From: Merluccius polli | Taxonomy: Eukaryota; Chordata; Actinopteri; Gadiformes; Merlucciidae | DNA: 64,000 nt | NCBI GenBank assembly: GCA_030340625.1 | Contig: JAOPHQ010004641.1 | Coordinates: forward strand, 18,501 to 82,500 | Direction: 5' to 3' | Made by a program: the position numbers and the translations under genes | The notes under the pieces: generated by a model | The model's database searches: none | Seen by the model: the letters and a program-made list of their open reading frames with translations, nothing else | What the model was told of the DNA's origin: nothing | Part shown: positions 9,511 through 20,724 of the stretch, in pieces | Layout: each line of letters opens with the position of its first letter | Position numbering within the stretch: the first letter of the stretch is position 1

Positions 9511-11798
9511 TTTTCATGTGAAGAATGCCAGAATAAACTCAGTGATGTACATAGTCTGTGGAAATGAGGAGTGAGAAGATCATATATTATAGATATAAAA
9601 GGCTAATTGTTTTGTTTTTACATTGAATTTATAGCTATCAAAGGAGGAAGGGAGAGGGAAAGATTGAGAACACCCCGGTAGCAGAGCTCTCCAAAAAAAA
9701 GCAGAAGAAGATGAGGGAAAGGTGGAAGCAGTACCAGAGACAGTATAGGGAGAAAAAAAGGGTACTTATTGATGTTCTAAACCTTACTCCCCCATCAATG
9801 AACACATCAGGAGATGAGCAGCATGTTGGCCCTCCGGAACCCATAGTTAACCTTCATGATCATGACTATGTGCAGCCAAATGTAGAGGTACCACAGGCAT
9901 CCTCAACTCCTTTTAAAGCAGTACAGAAAAGAAGCAGACAACAAAGGGCAGCGCTGAAGGACAGGGAAAAGCTCAGGTCTGAACTCCGCCGAATTAAGAG
10001 AGAACTTAAGACAGCAAATTCAAAAACAAAAAGGCTAGAAAAGAAACTGGACAACCAAAAGAAAGGAAAAAAAGACGAGGAAGTCATAGAGAGGAACAAA
10101 CAGAGGGACAGAAAGAAAAGTTCAGGGGAGAAAAAGGAGCAAGTGGTCAGCTTTCTTTGCAGAGATGAGAATACTCGCATGTTGTCTGGCAAAAAGGACA
10201 CTGTGACGAAAAACAAAATCAAACTACAAAGGAGAGTACTACTTCACTCCCTTAAAGACATCCATGCCAGCTACAATGGAACTGTCTTGAGACACCACAG
10301 ACTGTCGTACAGACAGTTTGTGAGATACTGTCCGTTTTACATTACTCCCACCAAAAATTCGGACAGAAATACATGTGCATGCATTGATCATGAAAATGTC
10401 AAGCTCATTGTTGACAAATTGTACCAGAGAGGCATTCTACAGACACGCAGCACTTCAGATCTGCTGGCTGGTATTGCATGTGATACATCCAGCAAACAGT
10501 GTATGTATCGTGTGTGTGTAAAATGCTGCTACCAAGAGGTGGAATTTGAGGGCCCTCTGGATGAAGAAATTCTAACTTGGCAGCAGTGGTCGAGGATAAC
10601 CAAAACAGAGGAGGGAAAAACCTACACCAACTTTGCTAAGGTGACACAGAGTGGGAAGACTGCTGACCTTCTTGCTCTTCTCAACAAGAAGCTTGACTCT
10701 CTGGCCAAACACCAATTCAACTGGATCCATCAAGTAAAAGCTCTCAGAGAAAAAAAAGAAACACTAAAAGATGATGAAATCTGCATCCATGTAGATTTCT
10801 CTGAAAATTACAGCTGCAAATTAAATACTGAAATTCAGTCTTTTCATTTCGGTGGCAGCCGCAAGCAGGCCACAATCCATACCTGCGTAGTATACACAGC
10901 ATCAACGTCCTATTCCTATGCCACCATCTCTGCCTCGCTCCGCCATGATGAGCGTGCTGTGTGGGCACACCTGGAGCCTGTGCTTAAGGATGCCATCCTG
11001 AAGTGCAAATCACCACCTTCTTCACTTCATGTAATAAGTGATGGGCCTGTGAACCAGTATAGGAACAGGAAGAATTTTTATTTATTAAGTACAGTGCCCT
11101 TTCTTTATGGTTTCAAGAACGTTTCTTGGAATTTCAGTGAAAAGGCCCATGGAAAGGGCGCCCCAGATGGCGTTGGTGGGGCTGTAAAGCGGCTTGCTGA
11201 TGCAGCAGTGCTGAGGGGGAGGGATTTGCAGACCGCAGAGCATGTCTTCAACTTCCTGAAGGATGAGTCCACTGTCCGTTGCTACTGGATATCAGAAGAA
11301 GAAATCAACAAATATGACGAAAAAGTCCCGCTCTTAGTTCCAGCTATAAAAGGCACACTAAAGATTCATCAAGTCACCTGTGAAGAGCCAGCTGTGATCC
11401 AATACAGGGACATTTCATGCTTTTGCAAAAGACCCAATATCTGCAAGTGTCATGGGCCATCTGCAGTTGATTTCAGGGACCCACCAGCCACCACCTCAAC
11501 ATCTGATAGCATGGAAGATCAGGAAAGTAAGCAGGGAAAGTTTGCTATTGTCAGATATGAGGGCAAACCATTTGTGGGGCAGATCATTCAGGTGGTTGGG
11601 GATGAAGTAGAAGTAAGCTGCATGCAACAGCTAGCCAGGAAGAATGTCTTCACCTGGCCTCATCCACCTGACAACCTGTTCTATTATGAGTCTGATGTTC
11701 TTCACATCATTTCTGAGCCAGAACCTATGAACTCACGTCATTCAAAACTCATAGAAGATGCCTGGAAACAATTCCAAGCACACAGCCTGAAAGGTTAA
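9313..11798 (+). CDS. Transposase of the nested DNA transposon, two exons, about 753 aa
   Basis: Exon 1 is 9313-9410 (ATG after CCCCAATAG; donor GTAGTG) and exon 2 is 9635-11798 (acceptor TTTATAG). The junction codon AG|C is in phase and there is no stop. The N-terminus is very basic (KRRERYQRRK) and is followed by a Lys/Arg/Glu-rich coiled coil, probably for DNA binding and dimerisation. Three acidic residues fit a DDE nuclease: Asp in HVDFSENY (residue about 420), Asp in ISDGPVNQY (about 502) and Glu in FSEKAHGKG (about 535), the last two 33 apart. Cys/His-rich blocks near CACIDHENV and CFCKRPNICKCHG may bind zinc. The protein would cut out and reinsert the element in the nucleus. The superfamily (Sola suggested) is unproven. 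The intron holds a (CA)n run. Confidence 0.8.
9469..9509. repeat. (CA)n microsatellite in the transposase intron
   Basis: An uninterrupted CA run between the two exons of the transposase. A second run lies in the 3' part of the element at 12047-12077. Confidence 0.9.
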
Positions 11799-12037
11799 TG
11801 GTTTTTTCCCACAGACTCTTCTGGTCAGAAATATTTAAGTTTATGAGACGGTTAAGTTTATGTCTTAAGTCTTACATTTATGAGATGCTTTTTCATTGAT
11901 ATTGTTATGTTAATGTGAAAATAATTTGTTCAGTTCTCATCAGATGGCATGAACTCACACTGATGTTTGTCGTTTTTTTTAAAAATGTTATCAAATGTTA
12001 TCAAAACAGTTTAGAAATGTTGATGAAAATCTATCTG

Positions 12038-12079
<42 letters not shown>

Positions 12080-12693
12080 TTATTAAAATATCCAATTCTG
12101 TTTCCCTTGATGACTATTTTCTTGTCCTTTTGCTGTAGAAGTTTTATGGTCAGTTGGTGTAACCGATTTATGTCAATTGGTGTAACCAGTATCTTGTCTA
12201 AAAAAACTAATATTGTACAAAAAAGTTAATATGGATATTATATTATCACTCAACTACACTGTAATGATGGGTGTTTAAACCTTTTTTACTCAAATGGTCA
12301 AAGAATAGACATAAAACAAGATGTTTACAGCATTCGGTCTTGCTCAGTACAATGAAAAACCCTTTTAATTTAAATTTAGAAATAAATATATATAAAACAT
12401 ATTTTCAAAGGATATGACAAAATAAACTACTAATTTTATGAGAGCAATTGCATGAACTCTAGGAGGTGTGAAATATTAGATATTTGTCATTTTTGGTGGT
12501 TACACCATTTGACAATTTTACGGGCTGTCAGCTCTGTCTTTTGTTAAAAATAGTATAAATGTCATATTAAATAATATGAATACAACAGAAATACAAAATA
12601 TACACTTTCTCAAACCTCAGACATGCTTTGTTTTAAAGTTTTAAACATATTTTTGAATTGCTCATCTTGCCAACCCTTATCCGTCACTGACCC
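11799..12693 (+). other. 3' non-coding part of the nested transposon
   Basis: AT-rich, with no reading frame. It holds a (CA)n run (12047-12077), two direct GGTGTAACC motifs (12148-12164 and 12171-12187), one inverted copy (12498-12514), and the right terminal repeat (12682-12693). Confidence 0.75.
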
Positions 12694-13569
12694 TTTTGCT
12701 AACTGCTCCTACGGGGATAGCTGCACACAATTTACGTGCAGGTACTATTCACAGTTCATTTGGCATTGGTAAAGATGTAGGAAAAGCTCAATTATTTGCA
12801 TGTTAAATATAGTAACTTGCAGATTTTGATAATTGATGAAATCTCCATGGTTGATCATAAACTATTGGCCTACATCCATGGACATTTAAGACAAATTAAA
12901 CAGTCTGGTAACTATTCCCCATTTGGAAATGTTAACGTAATTGCAGTTGGAGATTTTTATCAGTTGCCTCCAGTGAAAGGGAAACCGTTGTATTTAGATG
13001 ATGATAGTGTTGGCTTGTGGACACAGTTTCAGATCGTTGAACTGAAAACTATTGTCCGACAAAAAGATGTTGTGTTTGCAGAGTTGTTGAACAGGGTTAG
13101 ATGTCGTTCAAAAGGGAGCCCCATGCTGGATTCAGACATACAATTATTAAAGCATTGTGAAACTGGTGAAGACAGCTCAGATTTACACATTTTTCCTACC
13201 AACAAACAAGTACGTTGCCATGACATTCAACAGTTATTCAAGAGTTGTCCTGAATATGTTCAGATTGAGGCAAAAGATTTTGTAACTAGTAAGACAACAG
13301 GCAAGCTTGTGTTGAAGGAAGGACATCATACCAAAACATACAATACGTCTCTGGATCAGACCCTGGTTTTGGGAGTAGGTGCTTGTGTAATGTTGTTAAA
13401 AAATCTGGATGTGGATGATGGTTTAGTGAACGGTGTGTGCGGCACAGTCACACATGTAGTTTATCCAGATAACGATGACAAGTTCCCGAAAATGATTTTT
13501 GTAAAGTTTGATGATGATCAAGTGGGAACAAAAATGAGGAGTTGCTCTGCATTTGTTGCTGCTGTTTAA

Positions 13570-14406
13570 ATGGGTTCCACGGGCATTGAACCAGAAGAGG
13601 AAAGGGTTACTAAACATGGTGGATTGCGCCGGTTTGGTGTTTTTATTGTAATTAGATTATTTGTTGTTAATTTGGTCATGTTAAAGTGTATAATGCAATA
13701 TGTATTGAAGAGATGAAACAATAATTTGTTATTATATCAGTAGTAAAGTGCAAATGGGTGTTGTTTGGAAATGAATGTTTAATAGTTATAGATACTAGTG
13801 TGGTAGGTTTTGTTGTAAGATTGAGGTTGATCCATAAACAGTAGTAGTGTATCCGTTATAGGAGCTTACTTAGATGAGTGTATAATATGTGGAGTGTGAG
13901 TAGGAAATACATGAAAGAGTATGACATGAGTTTATGCTGTACAGTTAAACTTGCAATCATTGTTATGACATTATTTTATGATGAGGTTTTCCAGGCCTTT
14001 GTGTGGATGGGCCTCCCCTTTTCTGTCCTGCGTTGTGATTGGCTGACATGAATCTGTTGAGCGGTAAAGTATAAAAGACTCGTTCGAAGTTCAGAATTGG
14101 TCTTGTTTTTGCCACAGCAGCTGTGTGTAGTGCGTTATTTTTTTGTGTTGTTACGGTAAGGTTATTTATTATTCATGTGGTTTTCGTGAATTGTATTGTG
14201 TTCGTGTGAGATGGTGTTTAGGTTGTTAATAGTATACATTGTGTTAATTGTATATGTATATAGTGTGCAGTGTTGGTTTTAATAAAGTATTTTGATGTGG
14301 CTTATTTGTTTGTTGTGGTTATTTGTTGTTAATTTGGTGGTCATGTGAAAGTGTATGTGTAGTTATACAGTATATTGTAGAGATGAATCATTCATGTGTG
14401 ATTATA
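13570..14406 (+). other. Helitron 3' region with promoter segment, small gene deleted
   Basis: This matches the part of the tandem units after the helicase: the 3' tail (13650-13900), then CCAAT-like GATTGGCTG and TATAAAA (14070-14076). Homology then jumps from GTATACATT near 14240 to the GTATATAGTGTGCAG that lies just before the AATAAA of the small gene. About 1 kb is therefore missing compared with units 1-7, including all coding exons of the small gene. The segment ends GATTATA at 14406, the unit boundary sequence. Confidence 0.75.
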
Positions 14407-14410
14407 ACAA

Positions 14411-16001
14411 ACCATTTCGCACAGACATTCACCTGAAACCACCAGGTTACGTAACGTTTGAACAGTTCTATAGTCATGGTCATGTGGGATTAAATGATGG
14501 ACTGCATGCAGAGTCAATTGTGGATACAAATCGCAGCAAATTTGAAATCAATGGTGATGAACTGGATAATAGCCAGAATTCGGTGGACCCTGATGCAGTT
14601 CTGGAAGAGCAAGAACAGGAGCGTCTCCAGTGTTTGGACAAACGTAACCACAATGAACAACCTTCAGATGAGCCTGTTGAAGGTATTCCGGATTTAGCGG
14701 TTAGTAATAGACAGGTTTCTAATTTAGAGAAAAGACCGAATGTCCTGTGCAGAAGTGATGGCTTGGCCTTAATTAGATCTCTTAATGACACACAGCTGTC
14801 TCTTTTACCAGATTAGACAGCGGTGTTTAAGTAAGGTTAATGGTGAAAAAAATAGCTCTGTTGCGCGTCTTTGTTACAGGTGGTGCAGGGACAGGTAAAA
14901 GCCACTTAATAAAGGCTATCCAGTATGAGGCAATGAGGTTGTTGTCAAGAGGGTGTCGCAATCCGGACGACATTTGTGTTTTGCTAACTGCTCCTACGGG
15001 GATAGCTGCACACAATTTACGTGCAGGTACTATTCACAGTTCATTTGGCATTGGTAAAGATGTAGGAAAAGCTCAATTATTTGCATGTTAAATATAGTAA
15101 CTTGCAGATTTTGATAATTGATGAAATCTCCATGGTTGATCATAAACTATTGGCCTACATCCATGGACATTTAAGACAAATTAAACAGCCTGGTAACTAT
15201 TCCCCATTTGGAAATGTTAGCGTAATTGCAGTTGAAGATTTTTATCAGTTGCCTCCAGTGAAAGGGAAACCGTTGTATTTAGATGATGATAGTGTTGGCT
15301 TGTGGACACAGTTTCAGATCGTTGAACTGAAAACTATTGTCCGACAAAAAGATGTTGTGTTTGCAGAGTTGTTGAACAGGGTTAGATGTCGTTCAAAAGG
15401 GAGCCCCATGCTGGATTCAGACATACAATTATTAAAGCATTGTGAAACTGGTGAAGACAGCTCAGATTTACACATTTTTCCTACCAATAAACAAGTACGT
15501 TGCCATGACATTCAACAGTTATTCAAGAGTTGTCCTGAATATGTTCAGATTGAGGCAAAAGATTTTGTAACTAGTAAGACAACAGGCAAGCTTGTGTTGA
15601 AGGAAGGACATCATACCAAAACATATAATACGTCTCTGGATCAGACCCTGGTTTTGGGAGTAGGTGCTTGTGTAATGTTGTTAAAAAATCTGGATGTGGA
15701 TGATGGTTTAGTGAACGGTGTGTGCGGCACAGTCACACATGTAGTTTATCCAGATAACGATGACAAGTTCCCGAAAATGATTTTTGTAAAGTTTGATGAT
15801 GATCAAGTGGGAACAAAAATGAGGAGTTGCTCTGCATTTGTTGCTGCTGTTGAAATGGGTTCCACGGGCATTGAACCAGAAGAGGAAAGGGTTACTAAAC
15901 ATGGTGGATTGCGCCGGTTTGGTGTTTTTATTGTAATTAGATTATTTGTTGTTAATTTGGTCATGTTAAAGTGTATAATGCAATATGTATTGAAGAGATG
16001 A
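14411..16001 (+). pseudogene. Unit 1: truncated Helitron linker and PIF1 helicase
   Basis: The reading frame before the join (from 14355) runs into PFRTDIHLKPPGYVTFEQFY and ends at 14816. The Walker A frame (GGAGTGKSH) is 14840-15091. A one-base frameshift leads into 15081-16001, which holds DEISMVD and a changed motif III, V-E-D-F-Y-Q-L-P-P, where the usual glycine is glutamate. After KHGGLRR the frame continues into tail sequence (hydrophobic, ending QYVLKR), so the last helicase motifs are absent. No working helicase can be made. Compared with the upstream copy it keeps GAA where that copy has TAA. Confidence 0.9.
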
Positions 16002-16320
16002 AACAATAATTTGTTATTATATCAGTAGTAAAGTGCAAATGGGTGTTGTTTGGAAATGAATGTTTAATAGTTATAGATACTAGTGTGGTAGGTTTTGGTG
16101 TAAGATTGAGGTTGATCCATAAACAGTAGTAGTGTATCCGTTATAGGAGCTTACTTAGATGAGTGTATAATATGTGGAGTGTGAGTAGGAAATACATGAA
16201 AGAGTATGACATGAGTTTATGCTGTACAGTTAAACTTGCAATCATTGTTATGACATTATTTTATGATGAGGTTTTCCAGGCCTTTGTGTGGATGGGCCTC
16301 CCCTTTTCTGTCCTGCGTTG

Positions 16321-16362
16321 TGATTGGCTGACATGAATCTGTTGAGCGGTAAAGTATAAAAG
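16321..16362 (+). promoter_or_regulatory. Core promoter of the small gene (unit 1)
   Basis: An inverted CCAAT box (GATTGGCTG, 16322-16330) lies 25 bases before a TATA box (TATAAAA, 16355-16361), a normal RNA polymerase II layout. TATAAAA is found at the same place in the other units: 19601, 22847, 26089, 29335, 32581 and 35827. The diverged copy at the window start has TACAAAA instead. Confidence 0.75.
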
Positions 16363-16561
16363 ACTCGTTCGAAGTTCAGAATTGGTCTTGTTTTTGCCAC
16401 AGCAGCTGTGTGTAGTGCGTTATTTTTTTGTGTTGTTACGGTAAGGTTATTTATTATTCATGTGGTTTTCGTGAATTGTATTGAGTGTTCGTGTGAGATG
16501 GTGTTTAGGTTGTTAATAGTATACATTAAGTTGACCTGTTTATGGTGTAATAGTTTCAGAA

Positions 16562-17480
16562 ATGGCTTATTCATCACCTACTAAATTTCCGAGTTTGGAC
16601 GCAGTGGAGGGCGTTCGGCGGAGATTGCAGCTTGCCTGCGTAAGTATTACATTTATGTTTTATAGGGGTTTTATCAGGGCAGTGATTGATATAGTTTAAT
16701 TGAGAATGTGCATTTGTTGTTTCTACTGTAATGTGTGTAATGATCTAGTTATATTGTGCCGTCGTTATGTGGACTTTAAATAGTTGCCTTGTTGTAGTTG
16801 GTAGTTTAAAATGTGTAGATGTACCTGAGTTAAGTTGTATGTTCCCGTGAGCTGTTTAGTGCTACATTGATAAAGTGTTATTGAGTTATGTGCTTTGGTT
16901 TGTATTCGGTTAAATAATAGTGGACAATAGATAGTAGTTAAATGTGATAGAGTTGGATGTATTCAGTTGCAATAGTTTCAGTGTGGTTGTTTAGCGGCTA
17001 TGTATGGGTTGTTGTATGTATGCATGTTGTTGTATGATTAATATGTAGTTGTGTCCGTTTGTTTTAGTACGCTGTAATGGATGCTAGTGTCACGAGGGAG
17101 GAATTATATCCATTGGTGTTGGGTGCCACCGGGGAGGCACTGGAGGCGTTGATCCGCGAGACCAGGAGGTGTACTGCAGCCAAGAGGAGTGCGGATATGG
17201 TGGGTCGGCAATCGGCTGCGGCGCAGGCCAGGGAGGCGGGGCTAGTTGCCACTGCTGACCGGCTGCAGGACCAGATCGATAGTTTGCAGTTGGACATTTT
17301 GGACAAAGACGGTATGTTCGTTAGGTTAGGAACATGTGTTGTTGTGATTTATTGTGAGCAAGAAGTTAGAGGGAAGTAATAGTTATTGTAATAATGAAGA
17401 ATCGGATATTTTGGTATATGTGTTCAGGTCAAGCAGAAGAAGGTCCTGGTGAAAAGGAACTGTTGGTGGAGGATTGTTAG
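16562..17480 (+). CDS. Unit 1: small spliced gene, 124 aa, unknown function
   Basis: I do not recognise this protein. The predicted transcript starts downstream of the TATA box; a non-coding exon ends at 16440 (G|GTAAGG). Coding exons are 16562-16639 (acceptor TTTCAG two bases before the ATG, donor GTAAGT), 17068-17311 (acceptor TTTTAG, donor GTATGT) and 17428-17480 (acceptor TTCAG). All phases match and the total is 375 bases. The N-terminus is MAYSSPTKFPSLDAVEG. The middle is helical and alanine-rich, with REELYPLVLGATGEALEAL and a coiled-coil-like ADRLQDQIDSLQLDILDKD. The tail is acidic and ends LLVEDC. AATAAA follows at 17534. Codon-level comparison with the diverged copy near 520 shows mostly synonymous change. 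This unit and unit 4 read GAA AAG GAA in the tail; the others read GAA GAG GAA. Confidence 0.7.
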
Positions 17481-17533
17481 TCATTTTGTTGTAGATATTG
17501 TATATAATGTATATAGTGTGCAGTGTTGGTTTT

Positions 17534-17539
17534 AATAAA
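17534..17539 (+). terminator. Polyadenylation signal of the small gene (unit 1)
   Basis: AATAAA 54 bases after the stop codon. The same signal lies at 20778, 24022, 27266, 30512, 33758 and 37004 in units 2-7. Confidence 0.65.
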
Positions 17540-17658
17540 GTATTTTGATGTGGCTTATTTGTTTGTTGTGGTTATTTGTTGTTAATTTGGTGGTCATGTG
17601 AAAGTGTATGTGTAGTTATGTATTGTAGAGATGAATCATTCATGTGTGATTATAACAA

Positions 17659-19247
17659 ACCATTTCGCACAGACATTCACCTGAAACCACCAGGTTACGT
17701 AACGTTTGAACAGTTCTATAGTCATGGTCATGTGGGATTAAATGATGGACTGCATGCAGAGTCAATTGTGGATACAAATCGCAGCAAATTTGAAATCAAT
17801 GGTGATGAACTGGATAATAGCCAGAATTCGGTGGACCCTGATGCAGTTCTGGAAGAGCAAGAACAGGAGCGTCTCCAGTGTTTGGACAAACGTAACCACA
17901 ATGAACAACCTTCAGATGAGCCTGTTGAAGGTATTCCGGATTTAGCGGTTAGTAATAGACAGGTTTCTAATTTAGAGAAAAGACCGAATGTCCTGTGCAG
18001 AAGTGATGGCTTGGCCTTAATTAGATCTCTTAATGACACACAGCTGTCTTTTACCAGATTAGACAGCGGTGTTTAAGTAAGGTTAATGGTGAAAAAAATA
18101 GCTCTGTTGCGCGTCTTTGTTACAGGTGGTGCAGGGACAGGTAAAAGCCACTTAATAAAGGCTATCCAGTATGAGGCAATGAGGTTGTTGTCAAGAGGGT
18201 GTCGCAATCCGGACGACATTTGTGTTTTGCTAACTGCTCCTACGGGGATAGCTGCACACAATTTACGTGCAGGTACTATTCACAGTTCATTTGGCATTGG
18301 TAAAGATGTAGGAAAAGCTCAATTATTTGCATGTTAAATATAGTAACTTGCAGATTTTGATAATTGATGAAATCTCCATGGTTGATCATAAACTATTGGC
18401 CTACATCCATGGACATTTAAGACAAATTAAACAGCCTGGTAACTATTCCCCATTTGGAAATGTTAGCGTAATTGCAGTTGAAGATTTTTATCAGTTGCCT
18501 CCAGTGAAAGGGAAACCGTTGTATTTAGATGATGATAGTGTTGGCTTGTGGACACAGTTTCAGATCGTTGAACTGAAAACTATTGTCCGACAAAAAGATG
18601 TTGTGTTTGCAGAGTTGTTGAACAGGGTTAGATGTCGTTCAAAAGGGAGCCCCATGCTGGATTCAGACATACAATTATTAAAGCATTGTGAAACTGGTGA
18701 AGACAGCTCAGATTTACACATTTTTCCTACCAATAAACAAGTACGTTGCCATGACATTCAACAGTTATTCAAGAGTTGTCCTGAATATGTTCAGATTGAG
18801 GCAAAAGATTTTGTAACTAGTAAGACAACAGGCAAGCTTGTGTTGAAGGAAGGACATCATACCAAAACATACAATACGTCTCTGGATCAGACCCTGGTTT
18901 TGGGAGTAGGTGCTTGTGTAATGTTGTTAAAAAATCTGGATGTGGATGATGGTTTAGTGAACGGTGTGTGCGGCACAGTCACACATGTAGTTTATCCAGA
19001 TAACGATGACAAGTTCCCGAAAATGATTTTTGTAAAGTTTGATGATGATCAAGTGGGAACAAAAATGAGGAGTTGCTCTGCATTTGTTGCTGCTGTTGAA
19101 ATGGGTTCCACGGGCATTGAACCAGAAGAGGAAAGGGTTACTAAACATGGTGGATTGCGCCGGTTTGGTGTTTTTATTGTAATTAGATTATTTGTTGTTA
19201 ATTTGGTCATGTTAAAGTGTATAATGCAATATGTATTGAAGAGATGA
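17659..19247 (+). pseudogene. Unit 2: truncated Helitron linker and PIF1 helicase
   Basis: Same layout and same inactivating changes as unit 1 (shared frameshifts, Gly to Glu in motif III, missing last motifs). It has one private change, a 2-bp deletion near 18047 (CTGTCTTTTACC for CTGTCTCTTTTACC), which alters the end of the linker frame. Confidence 0.9.
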
Positions 19248-19807
19248 AACAATAATTTGTTATTATATCAGTAGTAAAGTGCAAATGGGTGTTGTTTGGA
19301 AATGAATGTTTAATAGTTATAGATACTAGTGTGGTAGGTTTTGGTGTAAGATTGAGGTTGATCCATAAACAGTAGTAGTGTATCCGTTATAGGAGCTTAC
19401 TTAGATGAGTGTATAATATGTGGAGTGTGAGTAGGAAATACATGAAAGAGTATGACATGAGTTTATGCTGTACAGTTAAACTTGCAATCATTGTTATGAC
19501 ATTATTTTATGATGAGGTTTTCCAGGCCTTTGTGTGGATGGGCCTCCCCTTTTCTGTCCTGCGTTGTGATTGGCTGACATGAATCTGTTGAGCGGTAAAG
19601 TATAAAAGACTCGTTCGAAGTTCAGAATTGGTCTTGTTTTTGCCACAGCAGCTGTGTGTAGTGCGTTATTTTTTTGTGTTGTTACGGTAAGGTTATTTAT
19701 TATTCATGTGGTTTTCGTGAATTGTATTGAGTGTTCGTGTGAGATGGTGTTTAGGTTGTTAATAGTATACATTAAGTTGACCTGTTTATGGTGTAATAGT
19801 TTCAGAA

Positions 19808-20724
19808 ATGGCTTATTCATCACCTACTAAATTTCCGAGTTTGGACGCAGTGGAGGGCGTTCGGCGGAGATTGCAGCTTGCCTGCGTAAGTATTACATTT
19901 ATGTTTTATAGGGGTTTTATCAGGGCAGTGATTGATATAGTTTAATTGAGAATGTGCATTTGTTGTTTCTACTGTAATGTGTGTAATGATCTAGTTATAT
20001 TGTGCCGTCGTTATGTGGACTTTAAATAGTTGCCTTGTTGTAGTTGGTAGTTTAAAATGTGTAGATGTACCTGAGTTAAGTTGTATGTTCCCATGAGCTG
20101 TTTAGTGCTACATTGATAAAGTGTTATTGAGTTATGTGCTTTGGTTTGTATTCGGTTAAATAATAGTGGACAATAGATAGTAGTTAAATGTGATAGAGTT
20201 GGATGTATTCAGTTGCAATAGTTTCAGTGTGGTTGTTTAGCGGCTATGTATGGGTTGTTGTATGTATGTATGTTGTTGTATGATTAATATGTAGTTGTGT
20301 CCGTTTGTTTTAGTACGCTGTAATGGATGCTAGTGTCACGAGGGAGGAATTATATCCATTGGTGTTGGGTGCCACCGGGGAGGCACTGGAGGCGTTGATC
20401 CGCGAGACCAGGAGGTGTACTGCAGCCAAGAGGAGTGCGGATATGGTGGGTCGGCAATCGGCTGCGGCGCAGGCCAGGGAGGCGGGGCTAGTTGCCACTG
20501 CTGACCGGCTGCAGGACCAGATCGATAGTTTGCAGTTGGACATTTTGGACAAAGACGGTATGTTCGTTAGGTTAGGAACATGTGTTGTTGTGATTTATTG
20601 TGAGCAAGAAGTTAGAGGGAAGTAATAGTTATTGTAATAATGAAGAATCGGATATTTTGGTATGTGTTCAGGTCAAGCAGAAGAAGGTCCTGGTGAAGAG
20701 GAACTGTTGGTGGAGGATTGTTAG
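19808..20724 (+). CDS. Unit 2: small spliced gene, 124 aa
   Basis: Coding exons 19808-19885, 20314-20557 and 20672-20724, with the same splice signals and phases as unit 1. The last intron is 2 bp shorter. The protein differs from unit 1 by one residue in the acidic tail (Glu for Lys). TATA at 19601 and AATAAA at 20778. Confidence 0.7.

Larger units (their letters stand above)
8249..12693 (+). mobile_element. Intact-looking DNA transposon with 4-bp TSD (Sola-like, tentative)
   Basis: The insertion splits the Helitron helicase and is delimited exactly by comparison with the uninterrupted tandem copies. The left end is GGGTCAATGACG and the right end, read inward, is GGGTCAGTGACG, a 12-bp terminal inverted repeat with one mismatch. 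TTTT flanks both sides (8245-8248 and 12694-12697), a 4-bp target duplication. It carries one two-exon transposase gene (9313-11798) and many copies of a GGTGTAACC motif near both ends. The 4-bp duplication, G-rich ends and transposase type suggest the Sola superfamily, but this is from memory. The intact gene and ends mean it could be a recently active, autonomous copy. Confidence 0.85.
8107..13569 (+). pseudogene. PIF1-type helicase of the Helitron, split by a transposon
   Basis: The N-terminal part (8107-8248) has the Walker A motif GGAGTGKSH. The rest resumes at 12694 with the TAPTGIAAHNLRAG segment, then DEISMVD (Walker B), GDFYQLPP (motif III) and the NGVCGTVTHV region. Even without the insertion it is broken. 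Frameshifts lie just before the Walker A segment and between QLF and the residues before DEISMVD (12785-12800), and both are shared by all tandem copies. A TAA (13567-13569) replaces the GAA of other copies. The final helicase motifs are absent: the frame runs into non-coding sequence after KHGGLRR. Motif III keeps its glycine here, unlike the tandem copies. Confidence 0.85.
4281..14406 (+). mobile_element. Decayed Helitron (Helentron-like), interrupted by a nested transposon
   Basis: The plus-strand coding blocks, in order, are a peptidase-like block, an OTU domain, a DUF6570-like block, a Helitron_like_N replication initiator with HUH and two-tyrosine motifs, a linker and a PIF1-type helicase. 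This is the layout of animal Helitrons, which move by rolling-circle copying. Many frameshifts and stops break the polyprotein. The helicase is split at 8248/12694 by a DNA transposon. The left end abuts a truncated Harbinger element, so the true 5' terminus is not visible. The 3' part continues through a promoter-like segment (14028-14080) that has lost about 1 kb holding the small gene, and then into the tandem array. Confidence 0.85.

Noticed and set aside
14480..14791. 103-codon minus-strand frame repeated in every unit
   Set aside because: It is the antisense shadow of the conserved Helitron linker; repetition only reflects the tandem units.
16362..16382. tRNA-like B box (GTTCGAAGTTC) after the TATA box of each unit
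   Set aside because: The match to the B-box consensus is partial, no A box or cloverleaf could be drawn, and the TATA/CCAAT layout points to polymerase II.
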